Shown here: in pieces, positions 40,928 to 52,172 of the stretch
How positions within the stretch are numbered: position 1 is the stretch's first letter
Layout: the number at the start of each line of letters is the position of its first letter
Notes under the pieces: generated by a model
The model's input: the letters and a program-made list of their open reading frames with translations, nothing else
Told to the model about the DNA's origin: nothing
The model's database searches: none
Translations under genes and position numbers: made by a program
Assembly: GCA_009746045.1 (NCBI GenBank)
Contig: RPFO01000348.1
Location: 1,796,801 to 1,860,800 of the forward strand
Direction: 5' to 3'
Source: Mesostigma viride
Taxonomy: Eukaryota > Streptophyta > Mesostigmatophyceae > Mesostigmatales > Mesostigmataceae
Length of the DNA stretch: 64,000 bases

Positions 40928-43500
40928 ATGTCGAACGTTTCTGATCGTGAGGCTCTTCGGAGTCAAGCCTGTCCCCGTCGTCCGAAGATTTGGACTACCG
41001 GGCGGCAGTGCGGGGCCGGCAGGGTAGGGATGATCACGCTGGCAGCGATGCCGGCAGTGGTCGCTCGTCTTCGGACGAGGACCCGCGGTTCCTGGATCAG
41101 CTGGCGGCGAGGCCGCCGCTGTACAATGTATGGCGTCCCAACGCACCACCGGCTGAAGGGCAGCCCACGGCACCCGAGCTGGTTACGGGGCCGGGGAGGG
41201 TGGTGCCGTATTGGGGGATATCCCGTCGGATGGCTACGACGAGGACGAGGACCTGGTGGATCTCGAGCTGCCGGAGGACAGGGAGAAGCGGAAGAGCTGC
41301 TCCGCCGCGAGGCAGAGCGCATTCGCAGGAGGCCCAGCTGCGCAAGGAGCTGGAGCAGCAGCGCGAGCTGGAGGCTCAGCGCGAGGCTCAGCTGCGGGCA
41401 GAGACTGAGATAGACAGAACAGCCCGGGACTCGCGGAGCGGCAGTTGGAGCGGGATCGAGTGGCGAGGGCGGGTCTGCGCGCGGGGCCGACAGGTGCGCG
41501 CGAGGCGCCCCCATACGTTCTCCGCAAGAAGAACGAGCTCTTCACCTTTGCGCACAGGCGCACAGCGCGCTCCTTCAGGCGCATGGCTGGGATGTACTGC
41601 AGGAGACCGACTCCTCGGTGGAAATGCAGCCCGGAGCGCGGGGGAGGAGCTGGTTTTGATGGACCCGGCTATGGTCGAGGCCGAGCGCTGGCCAAGATAG
41701 AGTACACCAGGCATTGCCAGCGGAAGGCGAAGCGGGCAATGGTGCGGTCCATGGCTGAGAACAGTTTGGCTAGGGAGCGTGCGGCCAGGGAGGCGCAGCA
41801 TCGGGAGCTGCGGCGACTTCGTGCGAAGGCGCACGATGCCACGGAGAAGACCCGGCGTCATCAGGCGAGGCTGGACGCGGCCATGAAGAGGTCGGAGGCG
41901 GCACTGGCAGCAATGGTGGGCCCGGCGAGGAGGGAGCAGGAGGCCAGGCTGGCAGGAAGAGCAGGCGGAACGCACGTGCCCTAGACAGGCGCATGCGTAA
42001 GGAGGAGCGGGCTCTGCGCAGGTATCAGGAGGCGGCCAGGACCTGGGCTCTGCAGGGAGAATTCGGAGACGCAATCCGTTTGAGCGTGGTCTGGCGCCAC
42101 ATGAGCCGCTGCCGAGGACGCGGTATGGACTTCATGCGCACCCCGCAGCCAGCAAGGGCCCAGCGAGGAGCGGCCTTGTTAAACGCGCGTGAGCGTGTTC
42201 GCGCTGGGCAGACACACCCCACCCCCCACCCCCCACACCCAAACACACTGTGCAGACCGACACGGACCTGGAGCTGGACCGCATCGCTGCACTACTCCAC
42301 CAGGAGCTGGACGCAGCGGAGGCCAACCCGACCAAGCGGGCGCGGGCAGCAGAGGCAGTAGAGCAACTGCTGAGGGCCGCCAAGCGGGTCCGCCAAGGAA
42401 AGTGGCAGGAGGGGTGTGGACCATCGTCTACGCCCCAGCGGTCGCATCCAGAGGAGGATGGTGACGAGGGGAAGGACGGGGGAGCACCAGGGGGAGGGGC
42501 ACCAGCAAGCACCGGGGGTATGGCGGGCGGCAGCAACGCTGGAGCGACAACCCAGCAGCAGCAGCAGCCACAGCATCAGCAACAGCAGCAGCAGCAGCAG
42601 CAGCAGCGGCAGCATCAGCAACAGCAACCGCAGCAGCAGCAGCAGCAGCAGCAACCTCAACCACAAGCGGCTGTCGCTGTACCACAGCGACCCAGGTTTG
42701 ATGCATCCCGTAGGGAAGATAGGATTACCTTCCCAGGTCTAGCTGAGGGATTTGTGCAGGAGGATGCACTTGAGTTTCTTTTCAAGATAGAACATTCCTG
42801 GTCCCATGATAACATCCGTGATTGGTTTCCTGCTCTCAGGGTGTCTAACACGATCCACCAATCTGCACCTAGCATAAAACAAATGGTTCAGATGTATGAG
42901 AGGAGGGCCAGCACACCTGGGGCAGAGGAGGTGCAAATCTTCACAGAATTCATAGCAGACCTAAAAGGGCTGTTGACCAAGGGGGAACACCTGCAGGCTC
43001 TCAAGGGGTTCAACTGGTTGGCCTCGTACAAAGTCAACAAGTCTGACTACGTACGTGACAACAAACAGTTGTCCTGTACATAGACAGGGACGAGGAGTTG
43101 AAGAAACTCAACTCTAAGTACCTGATCCATCAGTGGCTCACCAAAGCTGAGCTGGACAAGAACACCAATGCAGTTCTGCTGGCTGGCCTTAAAGACAAGT
43201 GGGATGATTTTAGGGGGGCCATGTTGTTCATTCAGCAGAGCCTAGAACCCTTCTCAACTGTCAAGGAACCCAAGGTTAACAAGGTCCAAGGGGGGGTGGT
43301 CAGGACGGTGCAGGTCCTAGCAGGAAGAAGCTCATCAAGGAGGTGGTAGCTCAGGTCAAGGCGGTGTTCAAGGGTCCCCAGCAAGGTAAGAAGGCAGGGG
43401 GTCATCCAAGCAGCAGGGAAATCAGACAAGGGGGGAAAGGGGAACCCAGGCAGTAAGGCAGGGCCCTCCCAGGGGCCTAGTCAGAAAGGTAAGCCTCATG
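40928..43500 (+). pseudogene. gag-like region, frame-shifted
   Basis: The first ATG after the LTR is at 40928. Acidic and Arg-rich coiled-coil sequence continues through at least four frames (40928, 40990, 41211 and 41445 frames) to about 42000. A longer frame (42250-43083) carries a polyglutamine tract near 42555-42660, then a folded gag core with FPGLAEGFVQEDALEFLFKI and VSNTIHQSAPSIKQMVQMYE. After another shift near 43070, LIHQWLTKAELDKNTNAVLL continues the core. The gag call comes from position and architecture. Confidence 0.7.
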
Positions 43501-43514
43501 ACTCCACCCTGTAC

Positions 43515-43556
43515 TGCACCAGGTGCTCATGCAAGGGGCATGAGAGGGATGATTGC
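43515..43556 (+). other. CCHC zinc knuckle in gag
   Basis: The sequence reads C-x2-C-x4-H-x4-C exactly (CTRCSCKGHERDDC), the nucleocapsid zinc knuckle of retrotransposon gag proteins. It marks the gag/pol border. Confidence 0.88.
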
Positions 43557-43586
43557 TGGAAGGGCAAACCCGAACTTGGATCTGAT

Positions 43587-44729
43587 GTGGATGTGTGCCC
43601 AGGTTGCTGGGAGCCCCGCCACCCGTTACCTGCAGGGGGACGCTGCAACAAGCCCAGGAAGGGAGCCTCAACGGGGCGCCCCAACAAACAAGCCAGCACT
43701 CAGGACGACTGTAAGTCTCCTGTACCCTGGTTTCTCAATGGCCGTGTACCTTCTATTTGCTCTGTGTTGCCTGACAGTGAGGAAGTGGATTGGGACCTGG
43801 CTTATGACATGACGTTAGCACAGGTGGCCCAAGATCCCACTATAGCCTCCTTAGATGCAGCAGCAGATAAGGTTATATCCTATGCCAGGTTAGCCCAACA
43901 GCTACACAAGGCAATGGGGCATGAGGCAGTGGCAGAAAGGCTGGCCAATAAAATTGATGGCCGTGACCTGGAACAGATGTGCAGGCATGTCAGGAAGCAC
44001 TGTGAAGCGTGCCAACTGCATGCACCTAAACCCAAGAGATGGCATGTGGCCACCCCACCACTGGCTAGAGGAAAGCTAGTAGGGGATGTGATACACCTGG
44101 TGAAGGACACGGTGTATTACTTGGTCCTAAAAGATGCCTGGTCTAGGTTTGTGGTGATAGAACCCTTGCCAGGCATGGCCAATGAACAACTGCACAGAGC
44201 CCTGCTGATTGCACTAGCACGGTATCATCCTCAGGAAAAATTAATGCTGGATCAGCAGTTCACGTGGATACAAGATTATCCTGATCTGCCCAAGATAGAC
44301 ATTGCTGGGGCTCAAGATCATGAACGCCAGGGGATGATTGAACGTACCATGCGTGCTATCAGGGACCTCATAAAGAAAAATGAGTCCAGGACAGCAGAGT
44401 CTGGGAGCTATGCTGATAGGACAGCGTGGGCAGCTGAGGTGTGCAGAACTCTGAACACCAAGCCCCTCATGTCTTCTCCTTTTGGTGAAATCACACCAAT
44501 TGGCCTGCAATCAGGTAGCTACTCTCAGGAGGTACTAGACCACTACAACACGCAAAGGCAACACTTGGCCAAGTTGCTGGCAAAAAAGGATAAGAGTAAT
44601 GCCAGGCCTGTGTTTGAAGTGGGGGATCAGGTACTCTACTATAGGGAGGGGAAGGGAACAAAGCCCACTCTGGTAGATGGCATGGTCCAGCTGAAATCAT
44701 CAGGTTGTCAGAAACAGGTGACACGGTGA
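43587..44729 (+). CDS. integrase domain of the copia-like element
   Basis: This frame of about 380 codons contains the HHCC zinc-binding module (LHKAMGH from 43901, CEAC at 44001-44012). The core follows, with Asp in LVGDVIHL, Asp in KLMLDQQF and Glu in HERQGMIERTMRAI, the likely D,D,E triad. A C-terminal module (GDQVLYYREGKGTKPTLVDG) continues into the next frame as DTVTIQHHRERMVGKHRLKL. That frame overlaps by about 25 nt, so a programmed shift or an indel is possible. Confidence 0.82.
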   Translation: MDVCPGCWEPRHPLPAGGRCNKPRKGASTGRPNKQASTQDDCKSPVPWFLNGRVPSICSVLPDSEEVDWDLAYDMTLAQVAQDPTIASLDAAADKVISYARLAQQLHKAMGHEAVAERLANKIDGRDLEQMCRHVRKHCEACQLHAPKPKRWHVATPPLARGKLVGDVIHLVKDTVYYLVLKDAWSRFVVIEPLPGMANEQLHRALLIALARYHPQEKLMLDQQFTWIQDYPDLPKIDIAGAQDHERQGMIERTMRAIRDLIKKNESRTAESGSYADRTAWAAEVCRTLNTKPLMSSPFGEITPIGLQSGSYSQEVLDHYNTQRQHLAKLLAKKDKSNARPVFEVGDQVLYYREGKGTKPTLVDGMVQLKSSGCQKQVTR

Positions 44730-46873
44730 CTATTCAGCATCACAGAGAGCGAATGGTTGGCAAGCATAGACTGAAGCTTTATTACCCTCCTTTGGCAGAC
44801 GTGTCAGGGGTAGAATTCTTGGACATGGATTCAGAGCCTCAGTCTGGTGGGTTGGTCTCACCCAGTGAATTGGCTAGGGACATAGCTGATGCAAGCAACA
44901 CAACCATAGACGCTCCTGTGTTCCTCAGTGGTGCAGCCCCACCACAGCCCACTGGTCCAACTGGGCAGGAGGAACGTGCACTGGATGAGCAGCAGGTCGC
45001 TCCTCCCTCATCTCAGGAACAGCCACGCGAAGCAGCAGATCCTGTTGTCCCCAGGAATAAATTTGCTGAGGCTCTAAAAGCTCTACATAGAGCACACACT
45101 GCCAAGGCACAAATGGCAGCAGGTGCAGCACAAGTCAATGCTGTGGGTGAATCTAACCAGGATCCCAGTATTCTGGCAGTAGACACACAGGCACAGGTGA
45201 GCATCATCAGTGCACAAGCTGTATCTGGCCTAAGTCTGCAACGCTCGCCCTGGGCTAGAGTGTCAGATTTTTCAGGCAAAACAAAAATGGCAGTCAAAGG
45301 CCAAGTGCTAATTCCCATTCTGGGTGTGCCCACTCCCTTCCAGGTAGTAGAGGGCTACAAGGGGAATGCACTGCTGGGGGAACCATTTGTCTCATACCCT
45401 GGAGTAGTCATCTCAGCTGGGAGGTTGAGTGTGACTGGGGTGGGGCAGGTCACCCTGGACCATTTCAAAATTCCTTTAACACAGATCAGTGATGGCCTGG
45501 AAGCAGCCATCAATGCTGTCAACATAAAATACCTCCCAGGTCAGGAACCCTGTGTTGATTCCCTCATTCATTCTCAGAAGCTACACCCCTCTGCGTTTGG
45601 GCTTGGTAGATGGGACATTGCGTCCATGTCTCCCTTGTCCTATGATGATGTGGTCAAAGACTGTCAAACGCAGATTGGTTTTCTGAAATGGATGGAAGCC
45701 TTTAACAGGGCTAGAGAGGAATGGGTTTGTCCTGATCCACGTAGCAAGTCCCAGGTACCACCTGTAACACCGATTGAGGCACTGCCACAAGGGGCCAGAA
45801 AGCTCAGACTGAAGTTTGTCTGCAAGCATAAACCCCAGGCAGATGGGACACCTCCCATTTTTCATGCCAGACCTTGTGTCACGGAGTTCAGGGGCTCCAC
45901 TGAGCTAACAGAGGCTGAACTGTATACCCCTGGTATTCAGCAGACGTCTCTTAAGGTCCTGTTGGCCACTTTCCTTCACCATCTGAATGCTGGTAAGGAC
46001 TACGTGTGTAAAGCCACTGACATTAAGCGTGCCTTCCTTAAAGGCAACCCTGACATAGCCCAAAAGGTGTGGAGGGGTCAAGTCTATGTGGTCAACACTC
46101 CCAAAGTCTGGTCTGGGGACATCAAGGAACCTCATCTAAGGCCTAACTTGGGGGTAGAAGGGCTTCAGTCAGCACCTAAAATTTTTAGGCTGTCTGCCCA
46201 AGAGGTCTTCCTGAAGCTGGGGGCCCAGTATGATGATATTGACCCTTGTTTCTTCACCATCCCTCATCCTGCTGGTATGATGATGTTTGTGTGGCATGGG
46301 GATGATCAGCTCATTACTGGTCCCAGGGCAGCTGTGGAGGATTTCATTGCTCAAGTGTCTGCTAGCTTTGAATTAGGCAAGCAGCTGGAGCTGGGGAAAG
46401 ATCCTGTCAAGTTCTGTGGCATCATTCTGAACCTGTTTAAGGAGCAGAAGGAGTGGGTGTGTTCTCTCAAAGCATCCCCTGAGTATGTCATGTCTTGCAA
46501 AGATGTTCTTCCCTCTGACATCACTCCTGATCTCTGTCCCACTATTAGGGGTAAGCTAGGTTGGCTGTGTGCCACTTGTGCTCCTCACCTGGCAGTGGTC
46601 AGCAGAGTGGATGATGATGTCCTCATGGAGGTAGGGTCTAGGGCTATTAAACAGGTGTTGCATGATGGCCCTCCCCTTATTCTTCATGCTTTGGATCTGT
46701 TCCAACCCATCCACATCACATGCATGATGGACAGTTCCATGGAGTCACGGGTAGTCACTAAGGTACAAGCCAGAGAGGCAGGCTATTTATGTTGTCTAAC
46801 CCCACTGGCAAGCAATCTTTGGTTTCCTGGTTCAGCAGACTCCACAAGCGCAAGGCAGTCAGCAGCAATGTAG
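44705..46873 (+). CDS. protease-like domain and reverse transcriptase of the copia-like element
   Basis: This 722-codon frame starts in the integrase C-terminal module. A retropepsin-like segment lies at about 45170-45430: AVDTQAQVSIISAQAVSGL, then NALLGEPFVSYPG. The usual D-T/S-G is DTQ here, so activity is doubtful. A copia-type RT follows: LRLKFVCKHKPQADG, VCKATDIKRAFLKGNPD, VEGLQSAPKIFRLS, FVWHGDDQLITGP and KFCGIILNL. The catalytic pair is GDD rather than the common VDD. Protease downstream of integrase is an unusual order. Confidence 0.82.
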   Translation: MSETGDTVTIQHHRERMVGKHRLKLYYPPLADVSGVEFLDMDSEPQSGGLVSPSELARDIADASNTTIDAPVFLSGAAPPQPTGPTGQEERALDEQQVAPPSSQEQPREAADPVVPRNKFAEALKALHRAHTAKAQMAAGAAQVNAVGESNQDPSILAVDTQAQVSIISAQAVSGLSLQRSPWARVSDFSGKTKMAVKGQVLIPILGVPTPFQVVEGYKGNALLGEPFVSYPGVVISAGRLSVTGVGQVTLDHFKIPLTQISDGLEAAINAVNIKYLPGQEPCVDSLIHSQKLHPSAFGLGRWDIASMSPLSYDDVVKDCQTQIGFLKWMEAFNRAREEWVCPDPRSKSQVPPVTPIEALPQGARKLRLKFVCKHKPQADGTPPIFHARPCVTEFRGSTELTEAELYTPGIQQTSLKVLLATFLHHLNAGKDYVCKATDIKRAFLKGNPDIAQKVWRGQVYVVNTPKVWSGDIKEPHLRPNLGVEGLQSAPKIFRLSAQEVFLKLGAQYDDIDPCFFTIPHPAGMMMFVWHGDDQLITGPRAAVEDFIAQVSASFELGKQLELGKDPVKFCGIILNLFKEQKEWVCSLKASPEYVMSCKDVLPSDITPDLCPTIRGKLGWLCATCAPHLAVVSRVDDDVLMEVGSRAIKQVLHDGPPLILHALDLFQPIHITCMMDSSMESRVVTKVQAREAGYLCCLTPLASNLWFPGSADSTSARQSAAM

Positions 46874-47208
46874 CAGAATGCCGTGCTGTGGTATCAGCTG
46901 TGTTGCATGCCAGGTACTTGAACCATCTGCTGGTGTGGTTGCAGCATCAGGCTGGTAGTTATGCTGGTGTCAAATCCCATCTGCTGACTGACAGTCAATC
47001 CCTTCTCTCTTTCCTGGACAACCCCTTGGCTGTGCACACCGATTTGGACTGGATTGTCCTCAAGCAGGAGTGTACCTATCTGGAGTCCAAGACTCACATC
47101 CGAGACCCTGACAATGCAGCAGATGCACTCACAAAAGTGCCACAGGCTGCAGGGCCTCAGTACAGAGTCCTATACACGCTGATGAACCCATATAACGGCA
47201 GAGGGTGA
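46789..47208 (+). CDS. RNase H domain of the copia-like element
   Basis: This frame overlaps the RT frame by about 85 nt, so a frameshift joins them near 46800-46870. It has SSNVAECRAVVSAVLHARYL, LLTDSQSLLSFLDNPL and IRDPDNAADALTKVP, matching the copia RNase H pattern S..AE..A ... D...A ... ADALTK. The stop is at 47208. Confidence 0.82.
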   Translation: MLSNPTGKQSLVSWFSRLHKRKAVSSNVAECRAVVSAVLHARYLNHLLVWLQHQAGSYAGVKSHLLTDSQSLLSFLDNPLAVHTDLDWIVLKQECTYLESKTHIRDPDNAADALTKVPQAAGPQYRVLYTLMNPYNGRG

Positions 47209-47582
47209 AGTGCCTCAGCCTAGGGATATTAGCACCAGATAGGAGGGTGGTCATGGGGTGGCAGGGTCTGAAGTGTCCCACCCGTAAGACTCTCTTTGCG
47301 TCATTAAAGATTGAGGTCAGAAGGGTCCTCCTTTATTGATGGCTTGTTCTTTGTCAATAAAACGTGTGGTCATATTTTTCTGACAATGGTTTTCCTAACA
47401 CAGGCACCCAACCAGTGGGGATGTTGTATCCAACACGGAGGAGCTATGGGCGCTTTTATAAATGCATCTCTTTCAGTGTCCTGGTTGTCCCTGTGGGGAA
47501 CCTTGCTTATCGTAGTGGTTGGCATATGAGTGGGTTGTGGGAAGAGTCTTCCCCTCACTCCCCAAAGAAAAGTAATAATGGG
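47209..47582 (+). other. 3' untranslated part of the copia-like element
   Basis: No ORF of note. It ends in purine-rich aaagaaaagtaataatggg just before the 3' LTR, a plausible polypurine tract. AATAAA is present near 47356. Confidence 0.6.
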
Positions 47583-48111
47583 AGTTATTCTAGGCTTCAG
47601 GCCTAGACTATCAGTACACGTGGCGTTGTCCCCGTCTCCCAAGTGGGATACGGACATGGACGGTGGTGTAGTACACTGGACATATCTCTACTAGGTTTAG
47701 ATCCGCACGTGCCATATTGGGCACGTGGGTGCTAGATATTAGCACTGAGATATGTAGGGCACACGCACGTGGGTATTCACGTGGTAGGGTTTATGAGCTG
47801 TGACGCAGACCACAAGGTGGTTGCAGTGCTAGTCCTGTACGGAGGTCCTAGGTGAGGTCCAGGACCATCCACGTAGTGCTGTTAGGCAGCCGGTGCCTGT
47901 GGGCATCGTATCAGTCCTAGCTGGAGTAGATCTAGCTGGACGGAGCCAGCACCTCATTGGTTAGCACTAGTACAGGATAGCTAGGTTACCCTAACCTACG
48001 TGCCCATGCAATCCAGCTTGGCAAGCTTGCATGGATTGATATATGCCAGCCATTGCATAATCAAACACACGTTCGCATCCATTTGCACGAGTGCCATAAC
48101 TTGCCATAACT
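47583..48111 (+). repeat. 3' LTR
   Basis: It is nearly identical to 40353-40878. It ends ccataacttgccataact, a 10-bp tandem repeat of ttgccataac not present in the 5' copy, directly followed by the CCCGT target duplication. Confidence 0.88.
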
Positions 48112-48116
48112 CCCGT

Positions 48117-48730
48117 GAGCATGCACAGCTATCTTGATCGTAAATGCTGATATTACTCATTATGGCATGTTTTTGACACCAAGTGGTGGATAATTGTAGA
48201 TACGTTACGTACGTACTAGTATACAGATTTGTACCCATACTATTATATCCAGTATCATATTGCAGGGGCTGGACCACGTGATAGCAAAATATTGATGGAA
48301 AAAATATTCCTCTTTCTAAATTTTTCGCTACAGTACGATGAACGTCGCAGAAACATGCACGTCAGCTTGGAAAATTAAACATCCGTGCTGCCCGTCATGC
48401 TGGGTTCTTCAAATGAGTTGAATCCCGCGACAAGGACTGGGCCGCTGGTCTCACAGACTGGCCTGCAGGAAGGCTCGGGATGACAAACTTCGTCATGTTG
48501 GTTAGGCAGTGGGGCTACTGTAGCTGGTTCCCAATGGATGACGCGCAGTTGGTGAGGCGATACATCATTATGGGCAGTGACATCACTGACATGACGTAAC
48601 ACGGGTAAGTAGAGCGATCATGAATGCAGAAAAATCTCGAACCGTTGAAGAAACTTCTGGCATCTCGGCAACTTTAGGCCGCCAGCATACACTCTCACGG
48701 CTAATCTTCATCAATGTATGACTGTAAGTA
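48117..48730. other. intergenic, with a minus-strand ORF of unknown origin at 48375-48602
   Basis: The minus-strand reading from 48602 contains DVTAHNDVSPHQLRVIHWEP and ends GSTDV then TAA at 48375. It looks more protein-like than its surroundings but has no family I recognise. It could be a terminal exon fragment or chance. The rest shows nothing. Confidence 0.35.
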
Positions 48731-51700
48731 CAGTCATTCCCGCGTTAAGTTGCGTTTCTTAACCCTTAAACCGTCTTGACTGGGACCACGAGAACGGACT
48801 GAGTTGACCTATCTTTGCAAACACGCTAGTATCAAGCCCAATAACATTTTCTGGCCCACCCTTGTATCCAAGCATGCTTTTATATCAAGTTTTGATGGGG
48901 TCATGTTGTTGGTCACATTTCCATGCTCCAAGGGTGCTATAAATAGCATGCCCCCCAAGGGGGTACAAAAAAAAAAGGGTATGAGACCTATACCATGCAA
49001 TATAAACCATTTATACAAATCAGTTGGGCTTGGCCCTTCAAAGGTAGTTTGCTATACTCACAGGCATGGCATAGATGCACTCACATCATGAAATGGCAGA
49101 GAGCTGCCTACCACAGCTAGCAAAATGCCCAAAATAACTCAGTCCGTTATAACGGCCCCAGTTTTTAGGGTGTGTTTCGCTAGCACTACCGTATAGTTTC
49201 TTTGTGGCAACCTGGCCAACATCATCATAAACAACCACAAATGCATCCAAATGCACAGCCCCAGCATACAGAGCTACTGCCATTCTATGCATTGGGTATA
49301 AAGCTTGTGCAATCAACCATACGCACACGGACGGTCGCAAGGAGGAGGCATAGCAAGGTGGAGATTACTAGTGCAGCAAAGGTATAAAAAAGCACCCCTA
49401 ATTAGCCCCTAAATGGGCAGAAATACTGCCGATGCATCGGCTGTAACTTCACAATTTTGCAAACCAGATGCCATCCAACCCACCCATATCCAATGGCTGT
49501 CCTTGGGGGCCAAGCATGTCCATGAGTTGCCCTTCGGGTTGGTATATCACAACCTTACATATATGCAGGTTAGGCCATGTATAACTGCCGTCAAAGTCAG
49601 GGGGGTCAAGACGAGCGTTTTCATTTTTGGTAGAATGTGCATTTTGAATTATGTTGTAAGACCTAGGCACCTACCACTTCAGGGATGATAAACAATTAGT
49701 TGCTGAACAGTTTGAGCCATTGGGGTCATCATTTGGGTGGGTATACCAGCAGTTACACCCAGTACAGCCCATAGGGGTACCGTTGGTAAAAAGCAACCAA
49801 GGGGGTAGGGGTGGGCATACTACCTACTAATACCTACTAAAAATGTCCCCCAACCATGCCACACAATACATTTCCCTTCCACAATGATGGGGAAACATAA
49901 CTGCATCATCACACTGCCCTTACATGGCACCTATGTGCAGGTGCCACCTTGTCCATGCACGTGGGTAACGTGGTACGGATACCCTACGCAAGGCATGCAT
50001 TCTAGGAGGCAGCCACCAACAAACTAGTGATTTTAAGCCTATTTCAGCTTGCCCTAGCAAGGATAAACTAGGCCTAAGCTGCTATAGCTTGCCAGGTGAT
50101 GGCCAGCACACCTGGTGGCACATGCTGACAATGGGAAGCTTCTACTCACCGGGTACATGCTTGATGATGCCACAGAGACCAGCCAACTGCCTCACACTCA
50201 TGCAATATGTGTGTGGGAAATGTATAACAAACATATATGGAGGTATTCAAACCCATACAGCCTCTAAAACTTATCACCATCACACTATGGCAGGTCAACT
50301 GACTGAGGGAAGCATCTAAGAATGGTGTTTTAGGAAGGGGCCAGGCCATGGTCAAGAAAGAGCATGAATAATGAAGAAAGAATGTGCTACACAAGCTAGA
50401 ACGTATATATAAACGTCAAACATCGACAAGAAAACGATAACTCAGCTTTACCTGGCATGGCTGGCATTACCTTGGCCCAGGCGGTGGCCGCAAAATGGCG
50501 CATTTCGGCACACCAAAGTTGTGCAGCATGGTCGCTAGATTCGACGATTTCTGGCCACCCTTGCACGTTTACGACTACAAATCATCATAAAAAGTACAAA
50601 GAAACCGATATATCCTTTAAAATACGCCGGAAAGTTATTGCTGTCAACGTTTCTATCGTCCGGCCTGATCGCAGTTTTTTCCAGCAAGAACGCTGCCGAC
50701 ACCTATCAAATGGCATTCCCGCGAACCAAAAATTGGCCTGTATCATCTTTAGGACGTATAAAATCAATTTCCTGAGTTTGGTCAGAAAATTCGAACGAAA
50801 ACGTAAATGCCATGCGTGTGCGCAAGCCGCCATGGCCAGGTCGTCGTTTTCCGGAATGCACGTTGTACGTGAAAAAGTACCCTGACCCCTTGTACTTTGA
50901 CCGGCCAGAACACCTCTATAACTTTGTCAGAAGTATGCAAACCCTAGTACCATGCTGTGAGGAAAATTATAAACTTTCGATCTTCTCAGCTAAACTTTTC
51001 CTAATTCTCAATAGTTTTCGCGGCATTTGGTCCCCCGAGAAGGGGCCGACGTGTCGGCTGTAACTCAGTTTTAGGCGGAAAATCGGCAGCCAGACCATTT
51101 AGGGGCTAAAGTGTTGTCAATGATGAGAAAAACAAATGGTTTAAGCTGGACATGCTGCCATGCCAGCAGGGTCATGTTTCTAGCTTGCAAGGAGCATACA
51201 ACAAGAAGCTAGCAAGACATGAAGTGGTGCAGAAAGCTTGCCATGGAAACACTACTTTCGACCTGCATGAGCGAGGGATAATCACCTTGGTATTACATAT
51301 ATCTTATCCATGAACGACCCCGACCGTGTTCTCACCACCATGAGGCTAATATTGGCTGAACGGAAGTGAATATGGGCTAAAATCTGCCCGACATTGGCGT
51401 ACACCAACCAATTGACAAGCCTGTGCAAAGAAGCAGCAAACCACAAAAAAACGATTACAAACCTTCTAGTACAAGCCTACGAACAAGTGCCAAACGTTAA
51501 ACTATATATACTGGGTTCTTACAAGACGCCAGCGCTCAAATACGTACCAGCTGGAGACCGGACGTTACCTTGCTTGCGGGAGCCAGCACCCCCACATTGT
51601 AGATGTATCCACCGCGGCTTTTTTCAACACGCCACTAACCACAAATGCTAAAAACAATTTATATATTGCATCAGTGCGCAAACAAATGGACTTTCGCTGC

Positions 51701-52124
51701 GATTAATGACGTAGCCCTGGCATGCTCATCGCCTGGCCGCCCTAACGAGCTGCCGCAAGGAAAAATTGCTCCGAAGCCTACATTCGCATTTCTATCTGTT
51801 CCGCAGCTAGGTATGCAGCATGTTTATGACATAAATAATATTTCCACAAAATTTCAGCGCAATCTGATCATCCGTGCTCCTGCCCCAATCATCTTTTGCT
51901 TCGCCATAGCCGGAATATTGCATGCACGACAAAATTATTTTTATGCACGTCGTCTTCGTTCGACCATGGTACCCCCCTGGACTTGCAAGCGCGTAGCACC
52001 CTGGCCAAGTGTCCGATGGACGGTCTGAGAAGTGCTGCGGATAGGCCACGTGGCCAGCTTTCAGGATCCGTCGAGTTGACCGTTAAATTCAAAGTGGCGC
52101 GGCGCCCAGTTCTGCCACAAACTC

Positions 52125-52172
52125 GGTCCGTTTAAATGGTCCCAGTTCGACTGGGACCATTATAACGGACCC
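52125..52172. repeat. strong palindrome inside the TIR element
   Basis: Inner stem atggtcccag (52136-52145), loop ttcga, stem ctgggaccat (52151-52160). Outer ggtccgtt and aacggacc add a second stem. A related ctgggacca...aacggac sequence lies near the left end at 48780-48800. Confidence 0.85.

Larger units (their letters stand above)
40348..48116 (+). mobile_element. copia-like LTR retrotransposon with 5-bp target duplication CCCGT
   Basis: Two long, nearly identical repeats (40353-40878 and 47583-48111) flank gag-like, integrase, protease-like, reverse transcriptase and RNase H regions, all on the plus strand. CCCGT occurs immediately before the 5' LTR (40348-40352) and immediately after the 3' LTR (48112-48116), the expected 5-bp duplication. 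LTR ends are AGTTAT...ATAACT, not the usual TG...CA. The RT has the copia landmarks DIKRAFLKG, EGLQSAPKIF and HGDDQ. Several frame changes interrupt the coding region despite the near-identical LTRs. Confidence 0.9.

Noticed and set aside
50457..50885. 142-codon ORF inside the TIR element as a transposase
   Set aside because: No DDE/DDD motif, helix-turn-helix or other transposase pattern is visible.
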